The notes beneath the pieces are model-generated. The model was not told the DNA's origin. It worked only from the letters and a program-made list of their open reading frames with translations, and ran no database searches. Below are positions 53,004 to 61,356 of a DNA stretch of 64,000 nucleotides, piece by piece. This stretch comes from Pseudideonella sakaiensis (lineage in GTDB: Bacteria; Pseudomonadota; Gammaproteobacteria; Burkholderiales; Burkholderiaceae_C). A program made the position numbers and the translations under genes. Where the stretch lies: positions 1 to 64,000 of the forward strand of contig NZ_BBYR01000032.1 in NCBI RefSeq assembly GCF_001293525.1. The letters are read 5' to 3'. Position 1 is the first letter of the stretch. The number at the start of each line of letters is the position of its first letter.

Positions 53004-53870
53004 TCAGCGCGGCGCCGGTTCCAGCCGCCGCAGCAGCGACACCAGCGCCGCCAGCGCCACGGCCAGCATCACCGCGCCGGCCGGCACCCACATGATCAGG
53101 CCGCCGAGGTGCTGGTCGGCCAGCGCGTCGAGCTTGCCGGGCCCCGCCCCGCCCCGGTAGTGCGGGTACCACACGGTGGTGGAGAAGGTCAGCAGCGCGC
53201 CCAGCACGCCGGTGTGCATCGCGGTGGTCGCCACCGACAGCGGCACCGCGGCCAGCCGCCCCGGTTGCACCAGCGCCCACCAGTACAGCAGCGCCGACAC
53301 GAAGAAGCTCGCGTGCTGCAGCACGTGCACGCCGTCGTGGTGCAGCGCGGCCTCGAACAGCGGCGGCGCATGCCAGCCCCACAGCACCACCAGGTGCAGC
53401 AGCCAGGCGACGACGGGGTGCGACAGCCGCTGCACCGCGCCCGTGACGCCCGTGCGCTGCAGCCCGCGTGCGACCGGCCCGCGCCAGCGCGCCGGCAGCG
53501 CCCAGGTGCCGGCCACCAGCGGCCGGCCCACGACGAGCAGCGGCGCGGCCACCAGCATCAGCAGCTCGTGCTGCACCATGTGGGCGGCGAAGGAGACGCT
53601 GCCCAGCGGGTCCAGCGGCGACAGCAGCGCCAGCGCCAGCAGGGCCCAGCCGGCAGCCCAGGCGCCTGCCGACGCGCGCCCGATGCCGCGCCCGACGCCC
53701 GCGCTGCGCCACAGGCGCCGCAGGCCGGCCCCATACGCCAGCCCGGCCGCCAGCACGAGCACCCACAGCCAGGCATCGTCGTTCCACGGCCAGGTCTCCA
53801 GGGAGGCCTGGCCGTGGGCCGCGGCCAGGGCGGGCGCCCCGGCCAGGCCCGCGGCGAGCTGCCGCTTCAT
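53004..53870 (-). CDS. ctaG: caa3-type oxidase assembly protein CtaG
   Basis: Membrane protein of 288 residues with seven helices after a signal-like start (LAAGLAGAPALAAAHG). The caa3_CtaG family marks are SFAAHMVQHELLMLVAAPLL, WLLHLVVLWGWHAPPLFEAA and LQHASFFVSALLYWW. Conserved His residues suggest copper handling in assembly of the oxidase; it is unrelated to the Cox11 protein also called CtaG. It converges on the oxidase operon with one base between stops, and is divergent from a small membrane protein. Confidence 0.9.
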   Translation of the reverse strand: MKRQLAAGLAGAPALAAAHGQASLETWPWNDDAWLWVLVLAAGLAYGAGLRRLWRSAGVGRGIGRASAGAWAAGWALLALALLSPLDPLGSVSFAAHMVQHELLMLVAAPLLVVGRPLVAGTWALPARWRGPVARGLQRTGVTGAVQRLSHPVVAWLLHLVVLWGWHAPPLFEAALHHDGVHVLQHASFFVSALLYWWALVQPGRLAAVPLSVATTAMHTGVLGALLTFSTTVWYPHYRGGAGPGKLDALADQHLGGLIMWVPAGAVMLAVALAALVSLLRRLEPAPR

Positions 53871-53911
53871 GCGGGACCGACGGGCACGTCGATTGCCCCG
53901 CGCCCGGGACG

Positions 53912-54415
53912 ATGAAGTTCCTGCTGCACCTCTACGCCCTCGCCCATGCCTTGATGGCGGCCCTGTTCGCTGCCGCCTCGCTCCTGCTGATCGGGCAGGC
54001 GGCCGGCGCGGCGTGGGCGGTGGTCGGCATGCCGCTCGGCACCCGCGCCGCGCAGCACGTGATCGAGGCGATGGGCCTGCTGGCCGCCGCGGTGGTGGCG
54101 CTGCAGGTGTCGCAGACGGTCGTCGAGGAAGAGGTGGTGCGCGCCGCCCACATGAGCGCGCCCACCCGCGCGCGGCGCTTCCTGTCGCGCTTCTTCGTCG
54201 TCGTGCTGGTCGCGTTGGCGATCGAGACCCTGGTGGCCACCTTCAAGGCCGTGCACGAGTCGCTGGACCACCTGCTCTACGCCAGCCTGCTGGTGCTGGC
54301 CACCGGGGCGCTGCTGGCGTCGTGGGGGGTGTTCGTGCATCTGAACCGCTCGGCCGAGGAACTGGAGCCCGAGGCGATGAAGCGTGCCAAGGAGGAGGAC
54401 GCCAAGCTGCCCTGA
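53912..54415 (+). CDS. membrane protein of unknown function
   Basis: Protein of 167 residues with four helices: YALAHALMAALFAAASLLLI, a helix around VIEAMGLLAAAVVALQVSQT, SRFFVVVLVALAIETLVATF and LLYASLLVLATGALLASWGV. A conserved-looking loop TVVEEEVVRAAHMSAPTRAR lies between helices 2 and 3, and the end is highly charged (AMKRAKEEDAK). It is between ctaG and the sugar dehydrogenase gene, which converges on it. No family was recognised. Confidence 0.75.
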   Translation: MKFLLHLYALAHALMAALFAAASLLLIGQAAGAAWAVVGMPLGTRAAQHVIEAMGLLAAAVVALQVSQTVVEEEVVRAAHMSAPTRARRFLSRFFVVVLVALAIETLVATFKAVHESLDHLLYASLLVLATGALLASWGVFVHLNRSAEELEPEAMKRAKEEDAKLP

Positions 54416-54430
54416 CCGGCCGGTCCGCGC

Positions 54431-55735
54431 TCAGGGCGCTCCAGCCGTCACCCGCCACACGGTGTTGGACAGGTCGTCGGCGACGATCAGCGCGCCGCGC
54501 GGATCGACGGTGACCCCGACGGGGCGGCCCATCGTGCGGCCGTCCGCCTGGAAGCCGGTCACGACGTCGAGCGCCGCGCCGGCGGGCCGGCCATCGCGGA
54601 AGGGCACGAACACCACCTTGTAGCCCGCGGGCTGCTCGCGGTTCCAGCTGCCGTGCAGGCCGACGAACGCGCCTTCGGTGAAGCGGCCATCGCCGAACTG
54701 CCCGTCGGCGAAGGCCAGGCCCAGCGGCGCCGAGTGCGAGGGCAGCGCGTAGTCGGGCGCCACCGCGGCCCGCACCTTGGCCATGTCCTGGGGGTGCACG
54801 CGCCGGTCCACGTGCTGGCCCCAGTAGGCGTAGGGCCAGCCGTAGAAGGCGCCCTCGCGCACCGAGCTCAGGTAGTCGGGCACGAGGTCCGGGCCCAGCT
54901 CGTCGCGTTCGTTGACCACGGCCCACAGTTGCCGCAGCGTCGGCTCGATGGCCAGCGCGGTCGGGTTGCGCAGGCCGGTGGCGAAGGGGCGCGAGGCGCC
55001 GGTCTGCGCGTCGACCTGCCAGACCATGGCGCGGTTCTCCTCGACCTCCAGCCCGCGCTCGCCGATGTTGCTGTTCGAGCCGATGCCGACGTAGAGGAAA
55101 CGTCCGTCGGGGCCGGCCGCCAGCGACTTGGTCCAGTGGTGGTTGATGGCCGACGGCAGCCGCGTGACCGTGACCGGCGGGCCGCTGGCGCGCGTCTGGC
55201 CGGCCTGGTAGTCGAAGCGCACCAGCGCATCCTGGTTGGCGACGAACAGCCGGTTGCCGACCAGTGCGAGGCCGTAGGGAGCGTTCAGGTTCTCCGCGAA
55301 GACCCAGCGCCCTTCGAAGCGCCCGTCGCCGTCCGCGTCGCGCAGCAGGGTGAGCCGGTCGCCGCCGTCGACCGGGGTCGTGCCGCGCGCCTTGAGGATG
55401 CCCGCGATGAAGTCCTTCGGCCTCAGCTTGGGCGCCTGGCCGCCGCGTCCTTCGGCGACCAGGATGTCGCCGTTGGGCAGCACCAGCGTCTGGCGCGGGA
55501 TCTTGAGGTCGGTGGCGATCGCCGTGATGCGGAAGCCCTGCGGCACGGCGGGCCGGCGCTCGCCCCAGGGTGCCGGGTCGGCGATCTTCATCTTCGGCAG
55601 CAGGCCGCGCTGCGGCGCCGGCAGGTCCGGCGGGGCGCCGTCGGGCGGCCCGGCGACGCCGAGGGCCGGCACGGCCAGCGCCAGCGAGAGGCCGAGGCAG
55701 AGCGGCGTGAACAGGGGGCGGAAAGGGCGGGTCAT
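54431..55735 (-). CDS. PQQ-type sorbosone/glucose dehydrogenase-like protein
   Basis: Exported beta-propeller oxidoreductase of 434 residues with a Sec signal (LFTPLCLGLSLALAVPALGVAG). Family marks are FRITAIATDLKIPRQTLVLPNGDILVAEGRGG (in pieces), LTLLRDADGDGRFEG, the GLALVGNRLFVANQ and HHWTKSLAAGPDGRFLYVGI blades, and GLHGSWNREQPAGYKVVFVPF. These fit the sorbosone dehydrogenase/soluble glucose dehydrogenase fold that binds PQQ. Electrons would go to a c-type cytochrome. It overlaps by 4 bases the DUF2231 gene, with two cytochrome c genes upstream in the same direction. No PQQ synthesis genes are in the window. Confidence 0.9.
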   Translation of the reverse strand: MTRPFRPLFTPLCLGLSLALAVPALGVAGPPDGAPPDLPAPQRGLLPKMKIADPAPWGERRPAVPQGFRITAIATDLKIPRQTLVLPNGDILVAEGRGGQAPKLRPKDFIAGILKARGTTPVDGGDRLTLLRDADGDGRFEGRWVFAENLNAPYGLALVGNRLFVANQDALVRFDYQAGQTRASGPPVTVTRLPSAINHHWTKSLAAGPDGRFLYVGIGSNSNIGERGLEVEENRAMVWQVDAQTGASRPFATGLRNPTALAIEPTLRQLWAVVNERDELGPDLVPDYLSSVREGAFYGWPYAYWGQHVDRRVHPQDMAKVRAAVAPDYALPSHSAPLGLAFADGQFGDGRFTEGAFVGLHGSWNREQPAGYKVVFVPFRDGRPAGAALDVVTGFQADGRTMGRPVGVTVDPRGALIVADDLSNTVWRVTAGAP

Positions 55736-56136
55736 GGCGCGGCTCCTGCAGGGGTTCGGCCGAGGGGTCGCGGCGCGGCAAGCCCGACGCCGGCCGCGGC
55801 GGCGGCCAGCAGGAACACCAGCGCCGACACCACCGGCGCAGCCGGCATGGTCGCCCAGGCATCGCGGGCATGCACCAGCGCGTTCACGACCGCGAGGACG
55901 ACGCTGCCGGCCAGCATCAGCAGGTAGCTCGTGCGGTGCCGCCAGCGCTCCCGGCGCGACAGCAGCCACGCGACCAGGGCCCAGATCAGCGCCAGGCCGT
56001 TGAACACGAGCCCCCAGGCGATCAGCCAGGACGCGAAGTTGCTCCACTGCACCTCGGCCGTGCGGGCATACGCGGCATCGCAGAGCAGGGCGCCCAGGTA
56101 GAGCGGGAGGGTGGAGAAGGCGAGGTTGGCGTGCAT
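55732..56136 (-). CDS. DUF2231-family membrane protein
   Basis: Membrane protein of 134 residues and four helices. The start MHANLAFSTLPLYLGALLCD then ASWLIAWGLVFNGLALIWAL matches DUF2231, a family often found beside dehydrogenase and cytochrome genes. It probably anchors or serves as a membrane partner to the sugar dehydrogenase encoded next. Its last bases overlap that gene's start (ATGA). The upstream diheme cytochrome gene ends 52 bases before it. Confidence 0.82.
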   Translation of the reverse strand: MHANLAFSTLPLYLGALLCDAAYARTAEVQWSNFASWLIAWGLVFNGLALIWALVAWLLSRRERWRHRTSYLLMLAGSVVLAVVNALVHARDAWATMPAAPVVSALVFLLAAAAAGVGLAAPRPLGRTPAGAAP

Positions 56137-56188
56137 GCCCGGCTGGGGGCAAGGCGGGTGCCCGGCCCCGCACCGGCCGTCCGGCTCC

Positions 56189-57007
56189 TCAGCGCAGCGT
56201 CTGCAGGTACGCCGCCATGTCGCGCGCGTCGCGCTCGCTCAGGCCGAGGTCCGGCATGGCGCTGCCGGGCTTGACGCGCTGCGGCTCGCGCAGCCAGCGC
56301 ACCATGCCGGCAGGGGTGTTCGGCAGGCGGCCGGCGATCATCGCGCGACCGCCGATGCCGTGCAGCGACGGGCCGACCGGGGCATCGGGCCCGACCACGC
56401 CGGGGATCGCGTGGCAGGTGATGCACATCTGCTGGCGCAGCGCGATGCGCCCGCGTTCCGGGTCCGGGGCGCCGGCAGCCTGCGCCGCCGGCGCGTGCTC
56501 GAGCGGCGTCAACGCGCGGTAATCGGCCGGCGACAGGCGCGGCAGCTGCACGATGAAGGCGACCGTGGCCCAGAGGTCCTCGTCCGCCAGGCGGGCGTTC
56601 CAGGCCGGCATGCCGGTCATCTTGAGGCCGTGCTTGGCGACCCAGAAGAGTTCGGCCGGCGGCCGCCGACGCGCCACGTCCACCAGGTTCGACGGCAGCG
56701 GCGTGAGGCCGCGCGCGAAGGGCTCCGGCGCCTCGCCCGGCGCCCCGTGGCAGGCCACGCAGTGGCGGCGGAAGTGCGCGAGCCCGCGCGCCTGCAGCAC
56801 CGGGTCGTCGAGCGCGGGCACCTCGGTGCCGCGCGCCCGCAGCCGCACGGCCTGGCGCATCGCGGTCTTCAGCAGGTCGTAGGTGAGCGGCAGGTGCTGG
56901 TGCACGGCCGAGACGTCGTACAGACCGCCGAAGACGACCGCGGTGCCGGCGCCGGCCAGCACGGCCAGCGTGAGGGTCGCTCCCTGGAGCCGGTGGCGCA
57001 GGCTCAC
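56189..57007 (-). CDS. diheme cytochrome c
   Basis: Periplasmic cytochrome of 272 residues with an uncleaved or cleaved N-terminal helix (LTLAVLAGAGTAVVFGGLYD). Heme 1 is CVACH (83-87) with a likely Met ligand in GMPAW near 133. Heme 2 is CITCH (195-199) with GSAMPD near the end. The second domain closely matches the heme domain of the next gene and of oxidase subunit II (LPNTPAGMVRWLREPQRVKP, GSAMPD). It lies 45 bases after the monoheme gene and before DUF2231 and the PQQ dehydrogenase. It probably carries electrons between that enzyme and the oxidase. Confidence 0.92.
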   Translation of the reverse strand: MSLRHRLQGATLTLAVLAGAGTAVVFGGLYDVSAVHQHLPLTYDLLKTAMRQAVRLRARGTEVPALDDPVLQARGLAHFRRHCVACHGAPGEAPEPFARGLTPLPSNLVDVARRRPPAELFWVAKHGLKMTGMPAWNARLADEDLWATVAFIVQLPRLSPADYRALTPLEHAPAAQAAGAPDPERGRIALRQQMCITCHAIPGVVGPDAPVGPSLHGIGGRAMIAGRLPNTPAGMVRWLREPQRVKPGSAMPDLGLSERDARDMAAYLQTLR

Positions 57008-57052
57008 GGTGCGAACCGCCGATCGGGCCAGGCGACGGCTGCCACCACGGGC

Positions 57053-57463
57053 TCACCTCGGCGACAGCAGGTAGGCCGCGATGTCACGGGCCTGCGCCGC
57101 CTCCACGCCCAGGTCGGGCATCGCGCTGCCGGGCGAGACGGCCTGCGGCTCGGCGATGAAGCGCGCCAGCGCGGCAGGCGTGTTGGGCAGCAGGCCGGCG
57201 ACGTAGACCTGCTGCGCGAACCGCTCGAGCGGCGGGCCCACGTTGCCGCGCGCCGCGCGCACGCCGGGGATGCGGTGGCAGCTGCCGCAGCCGAACTGCT
57301 GCAGCAGCCCGCGCCCGCGCTCGGCGCTGGGCGCGCCGTTCGTGCCAGCGGGGTCGACGCCGGCAGCCATCACGCTGCCGGCCGCCCACAAGGCGGCGGC
57401 GGCCGCGAGGCAGCGCCACCGTGGCGTCCGCAGCGCGGGGGGGTCCTGCGTGGACTGGTCCAT
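57053..57463 (-). CDS. monoheme cytochrome c
   Basis: Exported cytochrome of 136 residues. A signal peptide (CLAAAAALWAAGSVMAAG) precedes one heme site, CGSCH (59-63), and axial Met in GSAMPDLGV. The segment AGLLPNTPAALARFIAEPQA is shared with the diheme protein and with subunit II of the oxidase. It is first of the strand-sharing set monoheme-diheme-DUF2231-dehydrogenase. The start ATG gives a normal signal; longer frame was rejected. Confidence 0.92.
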   Translation of the reverse strand: MDQSTQDPPALRTPRWRCLAAAAALWAAGSVMAAGVDPAGTNGAPSAERGRGLLQQFGCGSCHRIPGVRAARGNVGPPLERFAQQVYVAGLLPNTPAALARFIAEPQAVSPGSAMPDLGVEAAQARDIAAYLLSPR

Positions 57464-57549
57464 GCCGGGCTGCGGCAAGGGCCGTGCCTGCCCCAGGTGC
57501 GGCCGCGAGCCGCCCCTGGCCCCGGCAGGCGGCTCGGGCCGGGCGGGCG

Positions 57550-58626
57550 TCACGGCGAGGGAGCCTCGCGCGCCCGCGCCTCCAGGAAGTCCTCGATGTA
57601 GAGCCGTTGCACCAGGACCATCGTCACCACCATCAACGGCGTCGCGAAGAAGATGCCGATCGGCCCGAGCAGCGTGCCGAACAGCACCGAGGCCAGGATG
57701 CCCAGGACCGGCGGCAGCGACACGGCCCAGCGCTGGACGAAAGGCATCAGCAGATTGCCCTCGACCTGCTGGATCGCGACGGACAGCGCGGCGACGTAGA
57801 GCGCCTTGCCCGGGTCCTCCAGGAAGGCCACCATGACGGCCAGCCCGCCCCCGACGATGGCGCCGAAGAAGGGGACGAAGGCCAGCAGGCCGGCCAGCAG
57901 ACCCACCGCCAGCGCGAGCGGCACGCCCAGGGCCCACAGCGCCACGGCCGTCGCCGCGCCGACGAAGCACATCGAGATGGCTTGCCCCTTGAGCCATCCC
58001 CGCAAGGCGCCGGCACAGTCGTCCAGCGCGGCCCCGCAGCGGCCGCGCCATGGCAGGGGCAGCAGGCGCACCGCGCCATCGCGGTACAGCTGCGGCGCCG
58101 CCGCGAGGTAGACCGCCAGGATCAGCATCAGCGACAGGCCGCCCAGCGCGGTCAGCGTGTTGCCCGCCACGCCCAGCATCTGCGCCAGCGGCAGTTCGTC
58201 GCTGCTCGACGTGCGCCACAGGTCCAGCAGGCGTCGGCCCGCCGGGCTCCCGTCGAGCCAGGCCCTCAGCGTCTCCGGAAGCCCCGCCATGCGCTCACGC
58301 AGCGCATCCAGCTGGCCCACGATGGCATCGCCGGCGAAGGCGCCGACGAGGCCCAGCCCCAGCAGCACGACGAGGACGGCCGCCGCCACCGACCAGCGCC
58401 CGCCCACGTGGAACCGGCGCTGCAGCAGGTCCGCCAGCGCCCGCAGCGCGACCGCCAGCACGATGGCCGCGAAGAGCAGCACCAGCAGCCGGGCCAGCAG
58501 CCATGCCAGCACCAGGGCGACGACCAAGCCGGCGGCGGCCAGCAGGCGGCCCGCGAAGCGGGAGGCGCCGGGTGCGTCGGAGCGGCCGCCGTCGACGCCG
58601 CGCCGCCCGGAAGGAGGGTCGCTCAC
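57550..58626 (-). CDS. AI-2E family (PerM/YdiK-like) transporter
   Basis: Membrane protein of 358 residues with about eight helices. Family marks are LLARLLVLLFAAIVLAVALR near the N-terminus, the conserved LLPLPWRGRCGAALDDCAGALRGWLKGQ (read as two parts), and the C-terminal VEGNLLMPFVQRWAVSLPPV then LGPIGIFFATPL. Members move autoinducer-2 or ions; the true substrate is unknown for most. A short 27-codon gene lies 19 bases before its start on the same strand. Confidence 0.92.
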   Translation of the reverse strand: MSDPPSGRRGVDGGRSDAPGASRFAGRLLAAAGLVVALVLAWLLARLLVLLFAAIVLAVALRALADLLQRRFHVGGRWSVAAAVLVVLLGLGLVGAFAGDAIVGQLDALRERMAGLPETLRAWLDGSPAGRRLLDLWRTSSSDELPLAQMLGVAGNTLTALGGLSLMLILAVYLAAAPQLYRDGAVRLLPLPWRGRCGAALDDCAGALRGWLKGQAISMCFVGAATAVALWALGVPLALAVGLLAGLLAFVPFFGAIVGGGLAVMVAFLEDPGKALYVAALSVAIQQVEGNLLMPFVQRWAVSLPPVLGILASVLFGTLLGPIGIFFATPLMVVTMVLVQRLYIEDFLEARAREAPSP

Positions 58627-58645
58627 GCGGTCGATCGCGGCGGCG

Positions 58646-58729
58646 TCAGAACAGCAGCTTGCCCACGCCCAGCACGACCAGCAGGCCGATGAGGAAGATG
58701 ATGGCGATGATCCAGAGAATGACCTTCAT
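58646..58729 (-). CDS. 27-residue hydrophobic membrane peptide
   Basis: Tiny gene with a GAGTCGTC leader, start ATG and sequence MKVILWIIAIIFLIGLLVVL then GVGKLLF. It is a single membrane helix with a Lys at each end, and its codons are less GC-rich than the surroundings. Similar short hydrophobic proteins are widely annotated in Burkholderiales and other bacteria. It lies just upstream of the AI-2E gene and may be co-expressed. Confidence 0.65.
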   Translation of the reverse strand: MKVILWIIAIIFLIGLLVVLGVGKLLF

Positions 58730-58856
58730 GGACGACTCCCGAGCGTGACGGGAACGACAGGGCAAGCGACATGCCGCGTCCCGGCCTCTGAGCTCCCCGT
58801 GTTCACCTGCCGCTGCACCGGTCCGTTCCGTGCCGCAGCCGCGACAATCCCCGCCG

Positions 58857-59786
58857 ATGTCGACCTCGTCTCCCCTGCGCCCCCCGCGCGCGACGCCGGC
58901 CGCTGCACGCGCCAACCTGCGCGGCATCGGCTGGATGGTCCTGGCCATGGCGGCGTTCGCGCTCGAGGACGCCTTCGTCAAGCGGGCCGCGCGCGAGCTG
59001 CCGATCGGCCAGGTGCTGCTGGCCTTCGGCCTGGGCGGGATGCTCGTGTTCGCGCTGGCCCCCGCCCGCGGCGGCGGCCCGCTGCTGCATCCCGCGGTGC
59101 TGTCGCGCGCGATGGCCGTGCGTGCGGTGTTCGAGGTCTGCGGCCGGCTGTTCTTCGCGCTGGCAATCACGCTGACGCCCCTGTCGTCGGCCACCGCGAT
59201 CCTCCAGGCCACCCCGGTGCTGGTGGTCCTGGGCGCCAGCCTGTTCTTCGGCGAGCGGGTGGGTGCCCTGCGCTGGGCGGCTGTGGGCATCGGCCTGCTC
59301 GGCGTGCTGGTGGTGCTGCGGCCGACGGCGGGCGATTTCTCGGCGCTGTCGCTGCTCACGCTCGTGGCGCTGGTGGGCTTCGCGGGGCGCGACCTCGCCA
59401 GCCGCGCCGTGCCGGCGACGCTCGGCACGCGCCACCTCGGCTTCTACGGCTTCGCGGCCGTCGTGGTGGCCGGTGTCGCCGTCGCCGCGTGGGACGGCCG
59501 GCCCCTCGTCCTGCCCGGCGCCGCCGCTGCGGGGCTGCTGGCCCTGGCCGTGCTGGTGGGCACGGCGGCCTATGCGGCGCTGATGAAGGCCATGCGCACC
59601 GGCGACATCGCCAGCGTCACGCCGTTCCGCTACACCCGGCTCGTGTTCGGCCTGGCGCTCGGCGTGGCGGCCTTCGGCGAGCGCGTCGATGCCGCGATGC
59701 TGGCCGGCTGCGCGGTGATCCTGTGCGCCGGGCTGCTGATCGCGTTCGACGCGCGCCGCCGCGCCCCGCGCCAGCCCCTGCGCTAG
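58857..59786 (+). CDS. EamA/DMT-superfamily transporter
   Basis: Ten-helix drug/metabolite transporter of 309 residues. Two EamA repeats are seen: the first from GIGWMVLAMAAFALEDAFVK to VLVVLRPTAGD, the second from FSALSLLTLVALVGFAGRDL to the C-terminus, with SSATAILQATPVLVVLGASL and TGDIASVTPFRYTRLVFGLA as the paired helices 3-4 and 8-9. It converges on the MocR gene and their stop codons overlap (CTAG). The ATG was chosen over one 27 bases earlier because of the family's N-terminal position. The substrate is unknown. Confidence 0.9.
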   Translation: MSTSSPLRPPRATPAAARANLRGIGWMVLAMAAFALEDAFVKRAARELPIGQVLLAFGLGGMLVFALAPARGGGPLLHPAVLSRAMAVRAVFEVCGRLFFALAITLTPLSSATAILQATPVLVVLGASLFFGERVGALRWAAVGIGLLGVLVVLRPTAGDFSALSLLTLVALVGFAGRDLASRAVPATLGTRHLGFYGFAAVVVAGVAVAAWDGRPLVLPGAAAAGLLALAVLVGTAAYAALMKAMRTGDIASVTPFRYTRLVFGLALGVAAFGERVDAAMLAGCAVILCAGLLIAFDARRRAPRQPLR

Positions 59787-61213
59787 CCTGCCGCCGCCGC
59801 GCTGGCCAGCGCGCCGAGCCGGCGCAGCGCGCCGTCGATGCGCGTGTCGCCGGGGTGGCCGGTGTTCAGCCGCAGGTGGTGCGTGAAGCGCCGGTCGGCC
59901 GAGAACAGCACGCCGGGCGCGGTGCTGATGCCCTCGGCCATCGCGCGCTGGTGCAGCGCCAGCGCGTCGACGGCGGGCGGCAGTTCGAGCCACAGGAAGT
60001 AGCCGCCGGCCGGCCGCGTGACGCGCGTGCGCGCCGGGAAATGGCGTTCGACCAGGCGCAGCACGCGCTGCTGCTCGTCGGCCAGCGCCGCGCGCAGCTG
60101 GCGCAGGTGGCGGTCGTAGCCGCCCTGCGCGAGGTAGTCGGCGATGGCGAGCTGCGGCGGCAGCGCGGTGGCCAGCGAGCTCATCATCTTCAGCCGCTGC
60201 ACCGTGCGCGCATGGCGGCCCGCCGCGGCCCAGCCCACGCGGTAGCCTGGCGCCAGGCACTTCGAGAACGACGAGCAGTGCAGCACCAGGCCCGCGCCGT
60301 CGAAGGCCTTGGCCGGCGGCGGGCGCCGCAGGCCGGCATGCAGCTCGCCGTAGACGTCGTCCTCGATCAGCGGCACGCCGTGGCGCTGCAGCAGGTCCAC
60401 CAGCGCCTGCTTGCGCGACACCGGCATCAGCGCGCCGAGCGGGTTCTGGAAGCTGGGCATGAACCAGCAGGCGGCCACCGGCTGCTGCTGCAGCACCCGC
60501 TCCAGCGCCGCCAGGTCGACCCCTTCGGCGGGGTCGGTGGCCACTTCCACGGCGCGCAGCCGCAGGCGCTCCAGCACCTGCAGCGCGGCATAGAAGGTCG
60601 GCGATTCGACGACGACCACGTCGCCGGGGCGGGTCACCGCCTGCAGGCACAGGTTCAGCGCCTCCATCGCGCCGTTCGTGATGACCAGCTCCCCGGGCGC
60701 CAGCGGCACGCCCTGCAGCGCATAGCGCCGGCGCAGCGCCAGCCGCAGGCCCTCGTCGCCGGCCGTCAGCGCGCTGGTGATCTGGCGCGGCTGCAGGCGC
60801 CGCATCGCGCGCGCGCCGTGCCGGGTCAGCACGTCGATCGGGAACAGGTGGGCGCCGGGGAAGGCGGAGCCCAGCGGCACGACGGACGGGTCCCGCGTGG
60901 ACTCGAGCAGGTCGAAGGCGAGCTCGCTCACGGCGACCTCGGTGACCTCCGCGCGCGGCACCGCGGCCCGCGGCAGCTCGCGCAGCGCGCGCCGCGGGGT
61001 CCGCACGAAGTAGCCGGAGCGGGGCCGGGCCTCGATCAGCCCGCGCGCCTCCAGCAGCCCGTAGGCCTGGAACACCGTGGCCGGGCTGATGCCGCGCCGC
61101 CGGCAGGTCTCCCGCACCGACGGCAGCCGGTCGCCGGCCTGCAGCAGGCCTTCGCGGATGGCCTGCGCCATGTCGTCGGCCAGCTGTTCGTAGCGGGTCG
61201 GGTGGTCCGTCAT
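59783..61213 (-). CDS. MocR-type regulator (GntR domain fused to aminotransferase domain)
   Basis: PLP-dependent transcription factor of 476 residues. The GntR winged helix (RYEQLADDMAQAIREGLLQA, SVRETCRRRGISPATVFQAY) covers about 5-75. A fold-type-I aminotransferase domain follows with the PLP lysine in SSFSKCLAPGYRVGW, preceded by IEDDVYGELH. MocR proteins regulate vitamin B6 or amine genes and often a neighbouring transporter. The convergent EamA gene with overlapping stops is not in the usual divergent position, so the target is unclear. Confidence 0.93.
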   Translation of the reverse strand: MTDHPTRYEQLADDMAQAIREGLLQAGDRLPSVRETCRRRGISPATVFQAYGLLEARGLIEARPRSGYFVRTPRRALRELPRAAVPRAEVTEVAVSELAFDLLESTRDPSVVPLGSAFPGAHLFPIDVLTRHGARAMRRLQPRQITSALTAGDEGLRLALRRRYALQGVPLAPGELVITNGAMEALNLCLQAVTRPGDVVVVESPTFYAALQVLERLRLRAVEVATDPAEGVDLAALERVLQQQPVAACWFMPSFQNPLGALMPVSRKQALVDLLQRHGVPLIEDDVYGELHAGLRRPPPAKAFDGAGLVLHCSSFSKCLAPGYRVGWAAAGRHARTVQRLKMMSSLATALPPQLAIADYLAQGGYDRHLRQLRAALADEQQRVLRLVERHFPARTRVTRPAGGYFLWLELPPAVDALALHQRAMAEGISTAPGVLFSADRRFTHHLRLNTGHPGDTRIDGALRRLGALASAAAAG

Positions 61214-61356
61214 GGCGCGTGGCCGAGCTGATCCGGGCGGGCGTGCCGGCGCGCGGATCTTATCGGCGCGCCGCGCCAGGGCCCGCATGGCCCGGCGGCC
61301 CGGCGCAGCGCAGCGCCGAGGCACGGGCCGGTGCCGCTGCGAAGCCGCAACGCGCG

